DNA of 64,000 bases from Erythrophleum ivorense (lineage: Eukaryota; Streptophyta; Magnoliopsida; Fabales; Fabaceae). The stretch is from positions 6,706,001 through 6,770,000 of the forward strand of contig JAIUCV010000004.1 of the NCBI GenBank assembly GCA_026724425.1. The letters are read 5' to 3'. Of this stretch, positions 13,006-22,599 are shown in pieces. The number at the start of each line of letters is the position of its first letter. Positions within the stretch are counted from its first letter, which is position 1. The notes beneath the pieces are model-generated. The model was not told the origin of the DNA and did not search any database. It was given only the letters and a program-made list of their open reading frames with translations. Position numbers and translations under genes: made by a program.

Positions 13006-13740
13006 TGTAACAACCCAGAAAAAAAGAAAAGAGAAAAGAAAAGAGAAAAGAAATGAGGAAAGAAAAGGGAAAGAGAAGCTGGAAAATTTTCGCAGAGCTA
13101 AGAATTTTCTAAGTCTTCTCGCCATAGCGAGATATGGAATCGCCATAGCGAGATATGGAATCACCGTAGCGAGAATGCCTCTTCGCCGTAGCGAGTATGT
13201 TCCTAGCTATAGCGAGTGCGGCATTCCATATAGAAACCAGTGAGTTGCTCGCCGTAGCGAAATTGTTCCTAGCTATAGCGAGTGCGGCATTCCATATAGA
13301 GACCAGGGAGTTGCTCGCCGTAGCGACGCCATAGCGAAGGCAGAGGTCTGGAACAGACACGATCTCGCCATAGCGAAGCCATAGCGAAGGTCGAGAATAG
13401 ACACGATCTCGCCGTAGCGACGCCATAGCGAAGGCAGAAGTCTGGAACAGACACGAGCTCGCCGTAGCGAGGGCACTAACTCGCTATAGCGAGAGCGGTC
13501 CAGAAAAGCGAGAAAAAGAGAATTTGACGTTTTAAAAGCTTCCAAATCTCTTCTTTCTTCTTCTAACCGACTCAAACTCGTCTTAGGAGAGAGAAAAGGG
13601 CGGAGGAGAGAGAGAGAAGCTGAAGAGAAGAGGAAAGCACAAGAAATGTATGAATTTTCATAGCTTCCTCTTAATAAGTTGCCCTTCTCCCCTTTTCCCC
13701 TCTTTCCTACGGTTTAGAGGATAGAAATGGTTAGGTTTGA
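13006..13740 (+). repeat. LTR-like block A, right copy
   Basis: It starts TGTAACAACCC immediately after a polypurine tract, which is how a 3' LTR begins. It carries the TAGCGA array (13116-13496) and continues to about 13740, where it joins RT coding sequence. The LTR end (U5) is therefore missing. Confidence 0.8.
13116..13496 (+). repeat. Array of short TAGCGA palindromic motifs
   Basis: About 15 copies of the core TAGCGA lie within some 380 bp, mostly as TCGCCATAGCGA, TCGCCGTAGCGA or GCTATAGCGAG, spaced irregularly. The full form TCGCTATAGCGA (around 13481) is a perfect 12-bp palindrome. Longer units (agctatagcgagtgcggc onward, and a ~70-bp segment with cagacacga) are also repeated. The left copy of block A carries a shorter version. 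It is unusually GC-rich for this window. Confidence 0.85.
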
Positions 13741-14484
13741 GTCGGCGATGAGATCCCAGTAGTAAGGGAATTCCCAGAAGTATTCCCTAAAGAGATGAGT
13801 GGATTGCCCCCAGAGAGAGAGGTCGAGTTTCCCATAGAAATCGTACCTAGGGCAAGTCCAGTGTCTAAGGCCCCTTATAGAATGGCCCCCACAGAGTTAG
13901 CAGAGCTTAAGAAGCAGATAGAGGAACTCTTAAAAAAGGGTTTCATTAGACCTAGTGTCTCACCATGGGGAGCCCCAGTTCTATTTGTAAAGAAGAAAGA
14001 CAGGAGCCTTAGATTATGTATAGACTACAGGGAACTCAATAAGATTACCATTAAGAACAAGTACCCTCTCCCTCGCATAGATGACCTCCTAGATCAGTTA
14101 ACAGGAGCGTCAGTGTTTTCTAAAATAGACCTCAGGTCGGGATATCACCAGCTCAGAGTAAAAGCGAATGATATTCCCAAGACAGCTTTTAGAACCAGAT
14201 ATGGGCATTATGAGTTCCTAGTTATGCCCTTCGGGTTGACGAATGCACCTGCAATATTTATGGATTATATGAATAGAATCTTCAGGCCATATCTAGACAG
14301 GTTTGTAATAGTCTTCATAGATGACATCCTCATCTACTCAAAAAGTGGAGAGGAACATGAGCAGCAGCTGAGATTAGTCTTGGAGACCTTAAGAGAGAGA
14401 CAGTTGTACGCTAAGCTTAGTAAATGCGATTTCTGGCTCACTGAAGTTCAGTTTCTAGGTCATGTGATTTCCATAGAGATATAG
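13741..14484 (+). pseudogene. Gypsy reverse transcriptase fragment
   Basis: The frame opens near 13741, after an in-frame stop at 13738. It carries the linker DEIPVVREFPEVFPKEMSG, then RT blocks GFIRPSVSPWGAPVLFVKKK, LRLCIDYRELNKITIKNKYP, FSKIDLRSGYHQLRV and MPFGLTNAPAIFMDYMN. The active site is VIVFIDDILIYS. It breaks off at LGHVIS, where block B begins, and ends at a chance stop at 14482-14484. No thumb or RNase H follows. It sits directly after LTR-like block A instead of after protease. Confidence 0.9.
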
Positions 14485-15020
14485 TTTATGAGCATTGGAT
14501 TTTTGTGGAATTAGTTAGACATTTTCAAAGTCCATATCAGTAAACTGTGACAGCAAAGAAGCCCCCTCTGACCAGTGAACTATTTCGATGTCAAACGCAG
14601 AATGAGTGAGAGATTGAGACTTCTAAGTATTTTTAGCATGGAATAGACGTCTCAAACTTTCTAGAATGACCCAGATCATGTAGATACGATTTTTCTGCAT
14701 TTAGTTATGAATTTCCAAAGTTAGCCCAGAAAAGAAGCAAAATCTGCCCATAGCGAAAATGCATGTCTCCAATCCCTTTTTGCTTTCCATGAGTTCTAAG
14801 CATATAGTGGGGATTGAAATAAGTCTCAATAGAGTAATTGAGCATGAGGAATCAGAGAGAGAGCTCAACCGGTCCATATTACTTCTAAGTGGAGCTCTAC
14901 CCACACATAGTGCTGAGAGAGAGTAAGCATAAGGTAGAGAAAGTGTCTCCCTTATGAGTTCCGCATTGCCATATGGGCTAGAGAGCACGTTGGGTATGAG
15001 CTAGAGGTTAAGGTGTCACA
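14468..15020. repeat. LTR-like block B, right copy (outer end of the insertion)
   Basis: This is a direct duplicate of 11123-11675. Its last base abuts the CATAA target duplication, so it is a true terminus of the integrated DNA. Its inner edge overlaps the end of the RT fragment at the shared sequence TTTCCATA.AGATATAG. Confidence 0.88.
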
Positions 15021-16984
15021 CATAAGGGCACAAGAACCTGTGAATAATTCCTTCTTTTTGAAGCAGTGGAGTGAGAACCTTAAATTCCCCCCCAGCATCA
15101 CTTTGAACGGCTTTAATCTTGTGACTTAGCTGCAACTCAACCATGGTCTTAAATTTAGTGAACACTGTAATAACATCAGATTTGGATTTGATAGGATACA
15201 GCCACGTGTAACTTGAATAAGCATCAACAAATGACACATAGTACTTGAAACTATGTCTAGATAGGATTGGAGCAGGGCCCCATACATCGGTAAAGATTAG
15301 TTCTAGTGGTTTCGTATATTGGGTAGTGGACAAAGAATAAGGAAGTGTGTGAGACTTGCCAAGAGCACATGCATGACAAATTGTAGAGTTTGAAGGAAAT
15401 GAGACAACGAATTGAGAATCATTTTTATTACTTTTCAAAAGATTACAACTATTGAGTACAAGGGAGACAGTCCTATAGGCACTATGGCCCAACCTACAAT
15501 GCCAAAGGTGATAGAATTCTGAATTTTTTTGACTGAAAGTAACATAGTTGACTGCTGGAATATTGAACAATTCTTGGTTTGAAGAAACGGAAGACACTTG
15601 TTTCCTGGAACATTTGGATTGCAAATGATCAAGTTGGAGTTGGTCAAAAGTGTATAGGCCATTTATAAGTTCACCTTTGAGTAGAACCCGATGAGTATCC
15701 TGACAGACAATGAGACAATAGTCAGCAAAGAATATGAAAAAGACTCGATTATCGCTGGAGAATTTGGAGACACTGATAAGGTTTTTCCTTATGTTAGGGA
15801 CATGAAGTAATTGATTGAGTTTTAGAGGAACCGAAACCACAGAACTAGTTATAGTAGAAGAGCCAATGTGTTTGACATTCAAACCTGCACCATTACCAAC
15901 TTTTACAGTTTCTGCACCATTGTATGGAGTGGAATCTTTAAGATTCTCTTCAGAATGTGTCAAATGATGAGATGCTCCACTGTCTGCATACCAAGATTCA
16001 TCTTGGACATCATCAGCTGTTGCAATCATAGCTACTGGTGCTCCTCCTTTCTTGAAACTTGAAGAATTAGTGCTTATGTAGCTTTCATCAAATCGGTGAT
16101 AGCAATCTAATGCAGTGTGACCATATTTGCCACAGACTTGACACTGTACTCTGGATTGTTGACCCATTGATCGGCCTCTACCTCGGCCTTGTTGTGAGTA
16201 AGGTGGTCGAAAGTTACCCCTGCCATGGTTTCCTCGACTATATCCTCTGCTGCCAGTGTTCTGGCCCCTACCTCTTATGGTGGTCTGCACAAGATTCGCA
16301 GTTACAGCTTCGATTTCTTTCTTGTGCTTTTCAATTCTGTCTTCTTGGGCTTGAAGTAGTGCTTCTAGTTCACCAACCGAAAACCCGTCAATCTTGGAAC
16401 TAATCGATAGTATAGAAGTTATGCAACTATCATAATCGCTCGGTAACCCTTCGAAGATAGCATCAATATGCTCTGCTTGTTTGATTGGAAACCCAATTGA
16501 TGCAAGAGCATCAACAATCTTTTTCAGTTGTAACAGATATTCGTTCATTGATAACGAGCCTTTCTTGAGATTCTTTAGCTGCGTCTTGAGCTGTTTTTCC
16601 TTCACCCGTGTTTGGGAGGCAAAATAAACCTCCAACTTTTCCCATGCCTGATAGGAATGCTCACTTCCTACCATACGAGCCAACATGCCAACTGACATTG
16701 ATGACAGTAACCAAGAAAGTAGAAGCTGATCTTGCTTCCTCCATTGACTGTACGCTCTGCTCATTTTTCCACTTGCAGCATCTTCGACGCTATCAAATTG
16801 CTTTGGTACATATTGAGGCCCAAGCAAGAACTCTTCAATCTCGTAGCCTCTGACCATTGCTAGAACCTGGTGTTTCCAGGTCAGATAGTTCTGATCATCC
16901 AGCTTTACTGATAGGGATGAGAGAAGGTTTGAGGAGAAAACCTGACAGAACTTTCCATGGTGAACGAGCAGTGCTCTGATACCA
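15016..16984 (-). pseudogene. Copia gag-protease-integrase N-terminal half, disrupted
   Basis: An open frame runs from the 5' LTR to the nested insertion. In order it shows a UBN2-type gag (NYLTWKHQVLAMVRGYEIEE), a CCHC knuckle CQVCGKYGHTALDC, an aspartic protease site WYADSGASHHLT, and a pre-integrase zinc region (LWHCRLGH ... CHACALGKSH). The integrase core follows with its first two acidic residues in IFTDVWGP and VQSDAGGEF. The frame then enters the terminus of the gypsy chimera and stops at 15016. The expected start is unclear. An ATG at 16958-16956, just after the primer site, lies in a frame that closes quickly, and no ATG opens the long frame near its start. A one-base indel in the first few codons may explain this. 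The remainder of the protein is at 6096-8347. Confidence 0.9.
16971..16984 (-). promoter_or_regulatory. Primer binding site (initiator tRNA-Met)
   Basis: Directly after the 5' LTR the minus strand reads TGGTATCAGAGCAC. This is complementary to the 3' end of plant initiator tRNA-Met, the standard copia primer, and it fixes the element's orientation. Confidence 0.9.
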
Positions 16985-17159
16985 TGTTTGAACAGAGAAA
17001 ATGAGAGCAAATGAATAGGAAAGATAGAACTGATTCATTACATTATTTCTTCACGATAACTTGTGTTTATATACAGTGGTTCTCTAGCTTCGGTTGCACA
17101 ACTAACTAACTCACTAACTATTTGACAGCTTGATATTTGTTACACTAACTGACTCAACA
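16985..17159 (-). repeat. 5' LTR of the copia element
   Basis: This 175-bp LTR starts TGTTGAGTCAG and ends CAAACA on the minus strand. It matches 5755-5929 except for one base (tcactaacta here, tcactaatta there). Confidence 0.93.
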
Positions 17160-17166
17160 TGAGCAG

Positions 17167-18169
17167 TCTGGTTAATCAACTAAATGCTTTAAAAAAATTC
17201 AAAATTTTTGTTAATTTTTTATGCTTTTTAGTTTAAGTAATTATGTCATTTCATACAAGTAGTTAGATGACTATTGGAAATATGAGATTAATCTTAGTTA
17301 TTTGGATTAGCAAGATTGAATTTGAAATTCAAATATTTGTGGAAAAATATGATGCTTCAAAAATAATCCTATAAATAATTGATTAGAAACTACATGATAT
17401 ATTCTTTCTTCATCCCAAATTCTCTTACCCTTTATATATTCTCTTAATAGAGAATATTCCATTAATTGCCGAGTGAAATTCTTTAGAGTATTTTAGATCA
17501 ATCCTACAGAAAAAATTGTTAATACCATACAACAATTAATAAAGGAAAATTTTACTTTAAAAATAGTGTGATATTTACACGTTTTAAAGTCTTTAAATAT
17601 GATTTCTAACTCCATTTAAATACTATTTCCTAACAAAAATTTTTCTCATTACATGGACCCACGCCCATCATTTTTTTGTGCGTGACAAATAACAATCTAT
17701 GTGAAGATGTTTATATTTGTCAAGTTTGTTAGTTTTTTTAAATTTTCAAATTTTATAGTAATTAAAAATAAATACTCACAATCACAAAGCTGGTGGAAAA
17801 AGGTTTAAAAAAATTATCATCTTAAAATCTCATCTTTATTTAAAGTTTTATTTTAATTTTACATCCTTTCTTCAAATCATTTTTTTTATTTTTTTTTATT
17901 GTAAGCTATCTTTGTTAATTATTCGTCAGAATGCGACAATTTTTTTTTGTGTGGGTGAAACAACATGGTTAAAACCCAAAACAGAAAAAAAGAAAAAAAA
18001 ACAAAGACTAAACAACAATTAAACGATAGCACTCGTCCCATTAAATGTAGCTTCTTTCTAATTTAGCACCTGTTCAGTTCGTCTAGTCTCAAACATTTAG
18101 TTTCTTTTTACTTCTTTTTTAAAAACAAAAACAAAACAATAAAAAAAGTTAGTTACACTGACTTTATCA
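17167..18169. other. AT-rich DNA, no gene
   Basis: This is the right-hand flank of the copia target site. Only homopolymer-rich non-coding DNA is visible. Confidence 0.5.
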
Positions 18170-18730
18170 ACTAAATAAAAAGAGACGACAAGAGAAAAGC
18201 CCAAGCCATTCCATTGCGATCATACTATATAAGAGTAGCATAAGCTTAGGGGTAGGATTCTCCATAGCACAGAAGCCTAACTCATGAGAAAGACTGAAAG
18301 TAGCCAACCAATTCGCACACTTATTTCCTTCCCGATACGTGTGACAAAATTTCACCTGCCAATTCAAACTTAGCCAATGCTTGATCTTGCTAATCATATG
18401 GCTTCCTCCCAAGTTGCCCGAGTCAGCTCCAGAGAAAGTATTAACTAAAATGAGAGAATCACTTTCCACCAGAAGTTTCTTAAACTCCTATCTCCAAGCC
18501 AATTCTAAGCCTTTAAGAAGACCCCAAAGTTCTGCAGAGATGGCATCACAGATGCCAATATTGTTGCTAAAACCAACAAGCCAATTTCCTTGCTCATCTC
18601 TAATGAGTCCTCCACTTCCAACCAAACTAGTGAGACCTTTGGAAGCACCGTCAATATTTAATTTTGCCTATCCATGATCAAGGAAATTCCATCTAACCTC
18701 AATATCCTTTGAAGTCCCAATAATGATTTT
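18170..18730 (-). pseudogene. RNase H domain fragment, LINE-type
   Basis: The minus-strand reading gives an RNase H-like fold in order: INIDGASKG-type first acidic residue (KLNIDGASKG near 18655), GGLIRDEQGNWLVGF, ISAELWGLLKGLELAW with the conserved glutamate, VESDSLILVNTF with the second aspartate, and the end HTYREGNKCANWLA. One in-frame TAG falls after the ELAWR segment near 18487, so it is broken. Such domains end many plant L1-type LINEs and also occur alone as RNase H-like genes. No RT is visible upstream, so I take it as a 5'-truncated LINE or a transposed fragment. Confidence 0.75.
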
Positions 18731-19754
18731 TTTTTTTGGAAAAAGATGCATAGAACTCCATGGTTTGTATTATTAGGTCATTTCAAAATTTGTTAAATAA
18801 AATAACATAATATTTATTGCAAATTTTGCAAAATTTTAATAATGAAAGAAATAAATCTATTAAAAGGTCAAACTCTACACAAGATTGCATATTCTTTCTT
18901 GAATATCTATATTAAAGAGAATAATGAGAACAAAAAGAAAAAAGAATGTGAAATTTTAATTATAATATTTTTTGTTTATATTTATGTGAATTTTTTAAAA
19001 ATTATTTTTATCAATTAAGATATATTATAAAAAACATATATCAAATTTAAGCTTAAAAATTAAAATTTTCATTTTATTTTTTATTTTTCTATCCAAACAT
19101 ATTTTATCTTTTTTTTTCTTGCTTTTTCTTTTACAATTCCTTCTCACTCCTTTTTAGCTTCCTCTTTAATCTTTTCTCCAACAACCTTTCCTTTAAAGAC
19201 CCTTGCTGCAAACTATAAATAAGGAGGTATACCAGCGTGATTGGAAATACAGAAGATCCAAATCTTCACATCCCAATTTGAAGTATCTCAATTAGATAGT
19301 AAAATATTTTTCCAATGAATAGAAAGTAACATAAGAGTATATACTGTATAGTTTATTCCCTCTCTTTTTATTCATTTATTTTTTATTTTCTTTTTATCTC
19401 TTTCTATTTAGAGAAATACCTACCATTTGCTCACTTGAGACTATCAAATCCCTGTCCACCCACGCTTGCTCTGTGAGGACCCTATAAGTCGTAATCAGGA
19501 TCAGATTTGGGGACCCCTGAAAACGAAGAGAAGGCAAAGCACAGTCGGATGTGGACAACATTGCTCTTATGTTTTTTTGTTTTTTTAAAGGACATTAGGT
19601 TGATCTCTTGATGTACATATATACATATATAGGGGTTCTCATTCAAGCAACACTAGGAATTCCTTCTATCTTCTATTGTCTGCAAATTCTTATGCTTCAA
19701 AATTATCGAAATCTGTGGAGATTTTAGGGATAGAATAAGAAATCCTGGAGAAAA
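18731..19754. other. AT-rich DNA, no gene
   Basis: Only homopolymer-rich sequence is visible. Positions 19440-19560 are more balanced in composition but show no coding signal that I recognise. Confidence 0.45.
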
Positions 19755-20558
19755 GAAGATTAGTGGGGAAGGACAGGTTTGCAGATGCTGAGTCCATGGC
19801 TAAGGACTCCAAAGAACATATAACTTTTTACCTTCACTCAATTTCTCCATACTTTTCTAGATTCAATGATGCAACTAATTTTATGCAACTTATGGTATTA
19901 CACCATATTCATAGTGTCCTTGTATTATTTGATGATGGTATTACATCCTAGTAAGTATATAACTACTGTTTTTTAATAAATATTGATTGAGTTTTTGGAA
20001 TTGATCGACTACATATAGGTATTAGAGCTTGAGATTATTGCCCATTTTGTGATAATAGGAATTTTTTTGGGAATATTTGAGAATCCCAAAACTATAAAGC
20101 GCCTCTGGTAGCTGCATTGACTTTTCATCAATTAAGTCCTGGAAAAGTGAAAAAAGCATGACTCTAGGATGTTAAGAATTGGACTTCTATGTTCAAAGTC
20201 TTGAGCCAAATTCATACCCACCTAAAAACAATCGATCATTTTTATTTATGACAAAGGTTTAAGTTGTTAATTTTCTGATTTTTTGTATTATTGTAAGGCA
20301 AATTCAACAAAAAAACTGTTGCTATCACGGGATTGTTATCTGTTCTCACTACTCCAGTGAAGATAACAATTGGTATAAAGATTATTACTGTGTATAATGA
20401 AAATAATCGAATTGCTCTTATTGTAGAAGGAATTTTTAATGCAGCATCGGTTAGGATCTTAATCTATATGGCACTTACAAAACTTTTAGCAATTGATTTT
20501 ATGAATGAGGAGATGCAAAGCAATATTTATCTTCCAGTAAGAGCAAATTTGGCCTCAA
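19755..20558 (+). pseudogene. ZIP transporter pseudogene, left arm of an inverted repeat
   Basis: Compared with the intact ZIP gene at 49520-51509, this plus-strand arm contains intron 1 sequence (from about 19755), exon 2 (around 20025-20120, GAATCCCAAAACTATAAAG conserved), intron 2 (shortened), and most of exon 3. The exon 3 part includes ENNRIALIVEGIFNAASVRI at 20333-20515 and ADFMNE-type sequence. Exon 1 is missing. Exon 2 has a deletion of roughly 75 bp after the HQ-coding segment, and exon 3 has many substitutions at conserved positions. The arm stops at about 20558 and is followed at once by its own reverse complement. Confidence 0.85.
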
Positions 20559-21487
20559 GCCCATTTGGCAAGGAGAGACATATTTGCTCCTACTTGATGA
20601 GTACTGCTTTGCATCCCCCATTCATAGAATCAGCTGCTAAAAGTTGTATAAGTGCCATAAAAATTAAGATCCGACTGATGCTGGGTTAAAAATTCCTTCT
20701 ATGATAAGAACAGTTTGACTATTTTCATCATACACATAAGGAACCCCTATACCAATTGCTATTCCCATTGGGGTGGTGACGGTAAAGAACAGTCCCATTG
20801 CAACAGTTTTGTTGTTGAATTTGGCCTACAATAATACAAAAAATTATAAAGTTAACTTCTTACAACTTTGTCATAAATAAAAGTGATCGATTATTTTTAG
20901 GTGGGTATGAATTTGGTTCAAAACTTTAAACATAAAGTCCAATTCTTAACATCGTAGAGTCATACTCTTTTTACTTTTCCAGGACTTATTGATAATGACA
21001 GAGATAGTACCACCTCAATTATACAACTTCCAAGTCCTATGCTTTCAAAGAATTGATGGAAAGTCAATGCAGCCACCAGAGCTTTTATAGTTTTAGGACT
21101 CAGATGCTCCCAAAGAAAATTCTATTATCACAGAATGAGAAATGATTCCAAACTCCAATACCTATATGTAGTCAGTCAATTCAAAAGATTCAATCAATAT
21201 CTATTAAAAAACAGTAGTTATATACATACTATGATCTAAAACCAACATCAAACAATGCAAGGATACTATAAATACTGTTTAATACAATAAGTTATATAAT
21301 GTTTAAATGCAAATAGGTAAAACAGTAAAAAACGGTTGCACCATTCAATCTAGAAAAGCTTGTAGAAATTGTGTAATGGTCAGAAATATATGTTCTTTAG
21401 AATCCTTAGAGATGGACGCAGAATCTGCAAACTCCCAGGGTCCTTTCCCACTAATGTTCATTCTTCGATGGGCTTTTCAAAAGAGGC
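20559..21487 (-). pseudogene. ZIP transporter pseudogene, right arm of an inverted repeat
   Basis: The minus strand carries the same parts as the left arm in mirror image. Intron 1 sequence runs from about 21487. Exon 2 lies at about 21160-21000 (VLEFGIISHSVII then a frame break). Intron 2 follows, then exon 3 at about 20825-20560 (KFNNKTVAMGLFF, PMGIAIGIG, VYDENSQTVLIIEGIFN), with a frameshift soon after. It reaches the exon 3 stop region near 20565 with an internal deletion of about 27 bp. It is more complete than the left arm in exon 2. The two arms meet with almost no spacer. Confidence 0.85.
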
Positions 21488-22599
21488 CGTACATAGCATT
21501 CCCTCTCTTCTGAGACTTGCCTATTCCTTAATTGTTGTGGTCTGGTAATCCCATTTTCTTATGCTCTTTTCAACACTTGGCTGCACTTTCCTTTCTGTTT
21601 GAGATTCTAATGCTGTTTTCAATTTTCATTGCCTAACAAACAGTTTGGAAATGTGGTCATTTGAAATGATGGTTCTCGTATTTGGTGTTCTTCCAAATCA
21701 AAAGTTGGAAACATAAGTGCTCTATATCTTGTTGTTGTTAAGTGTTTGTCAAGGTAATTTCTTACAGTTATCGAAATATAGATATGTGCAGCTCAAAGTT
21801 GTTGAGAAGTTGGTATTCATTTGCTTTTAATCAATTTTATATACATCCCTTGAGAAGCTTTGAGCAGAAAGAGTTAAGTCAATCATTTGGCATTTATAAG
21901 AGTTTTGTATCCTCTGTGCTGTTTATTTTGCAAGTGTAGCAATATAATTTTTTTATTTTGTTTAATAGTAAGCTTAATCTTAAGGTATTTTACATTCCCA
22001 GGCTTGTTCTCAAAATATTGCATCGTTCTATCTGGTTTCTTGTGTCTTACAATAGCAAATGACAGTTATGCTCTCTGGTTTGCCCTGAAATCATTTTGTC
22101 CCTATTAATTTAAAATACTGTTCAAATTTTAACTTTCTTGTGGTTTGTTTATTTAATATTTAACCACTTATGGTATTTTCATAGGTTCTTACTAGTTGGT
22201 TGTTTGTGCACTTCAGTTTAAAATATCTATGAATCTCATAAAATAGTAATAATTCTTCTAAAAAACTAGTACACAAAAAAAAAAGATAAAAAAAACACAC
22301 AACTCAATGACAAGCCACGTTGTTTACAACTTGTGAGGAGTACAACTTTCCATAGCTTATGTATATATATATATATATATATATTAGATTTTAACAAAAA
22401 CAATTACATGAATATTAAAACTATAACTTATATATATATATATATTAGATTTTAACAAAAACAATTACCTGAATATTAAAACAATATAAGAACCTTTTGC
22501 CACAATTTGCATACCAAGGCACTTCATTTCTTTAACTTGAGTTATGGGGTAAAGATGCCAGGGGTCGTAAAGACCTCATTTTTGGTTCCTGAGATCTCT
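21488..22599. other. Intergenic DNA with a two-copy 61-bp repeat
   Basis: No gene is recognised. A TA tract at 22363-22384 precedes a 61-bp unit (attagattttaacaaaaac...) present at 22383 and again at 22444. Confidence 0.55.

Larger units (their letters stand above)
8353..15020. mobile_element. Chimeric Ty3/gypsy-type insertion nested in copia integrase
   Basis: This 6668-bp insertion is bounded by CATAA at 8348-8352 and 15021-15025, a normal 5-bp target duplication. The left end reads TGTAACAACCC inward. The right end reads TGTGACACCTTAACC inward from the other strand. Inside are, in order: LTR-like block A (8353-8600), gag-protease inverted (8611-10171), unassigned sequence, LTR-like block B (11123-11675), integrase-chromodomain plus (11676-12959), a PPT, block A again (13006-13740), RT plus (13741-14484), and block B again (14468-15020). 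The normal order LTR-gag-pro-RT-RH-int-LTR is scrambled, and the C-terminal part of RT plus RNase H is missing. A single target duplication suggests it entered as one already rearranged DNA. Confidence 0.85.
5748..17166 (-). mobile_element. Young Ty1/copia retrotransposon carrying a nested insertion
   Basis: The element spans 5755-17159 in minus orientation, bounded by direct LTRs and by a 7-bp direct repeat TGAGCAG at 5748-5754 and 17160-17166. Copia integrase normally makes 5-bp duplications, so two of the seven bases may match by chance. Without the nested 6.7-kb gypsy chimera and its duplicated 5 bp, the element is about 4.7 kb, the usual copia size. Gene order on the minus strand is gag, protease, integrase, RT, RNase H, which is the copia order. 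By eye the LTRs differ at one of 175 positions, so insertion was recent. The nested insertion is younger still. Confidence 0.93.

Noticed and set aside
13006..13740. TAGCGA array as bacterial-type operator sites or an integron-like repeat
   Set aside because: The array sits in an LTR-like block right after a gypsy polypurine tract in a plant genome.
5748..17166. Two adjacent separate copia elements instead of one split element
   Set aside because: There is only one LTR pair, one primer site and one flanking repeat, and the break in integrase carries the CATAA target duplication of the nested insertion.
20333..20689. A 118-codon open frame taken as a small membrane protein gene
   Set aside because: Its first half is degenerate ZIP exon 3 and its second half is antisense ZIP from the right arm of the inverted repeat, so it is a chance fusion.
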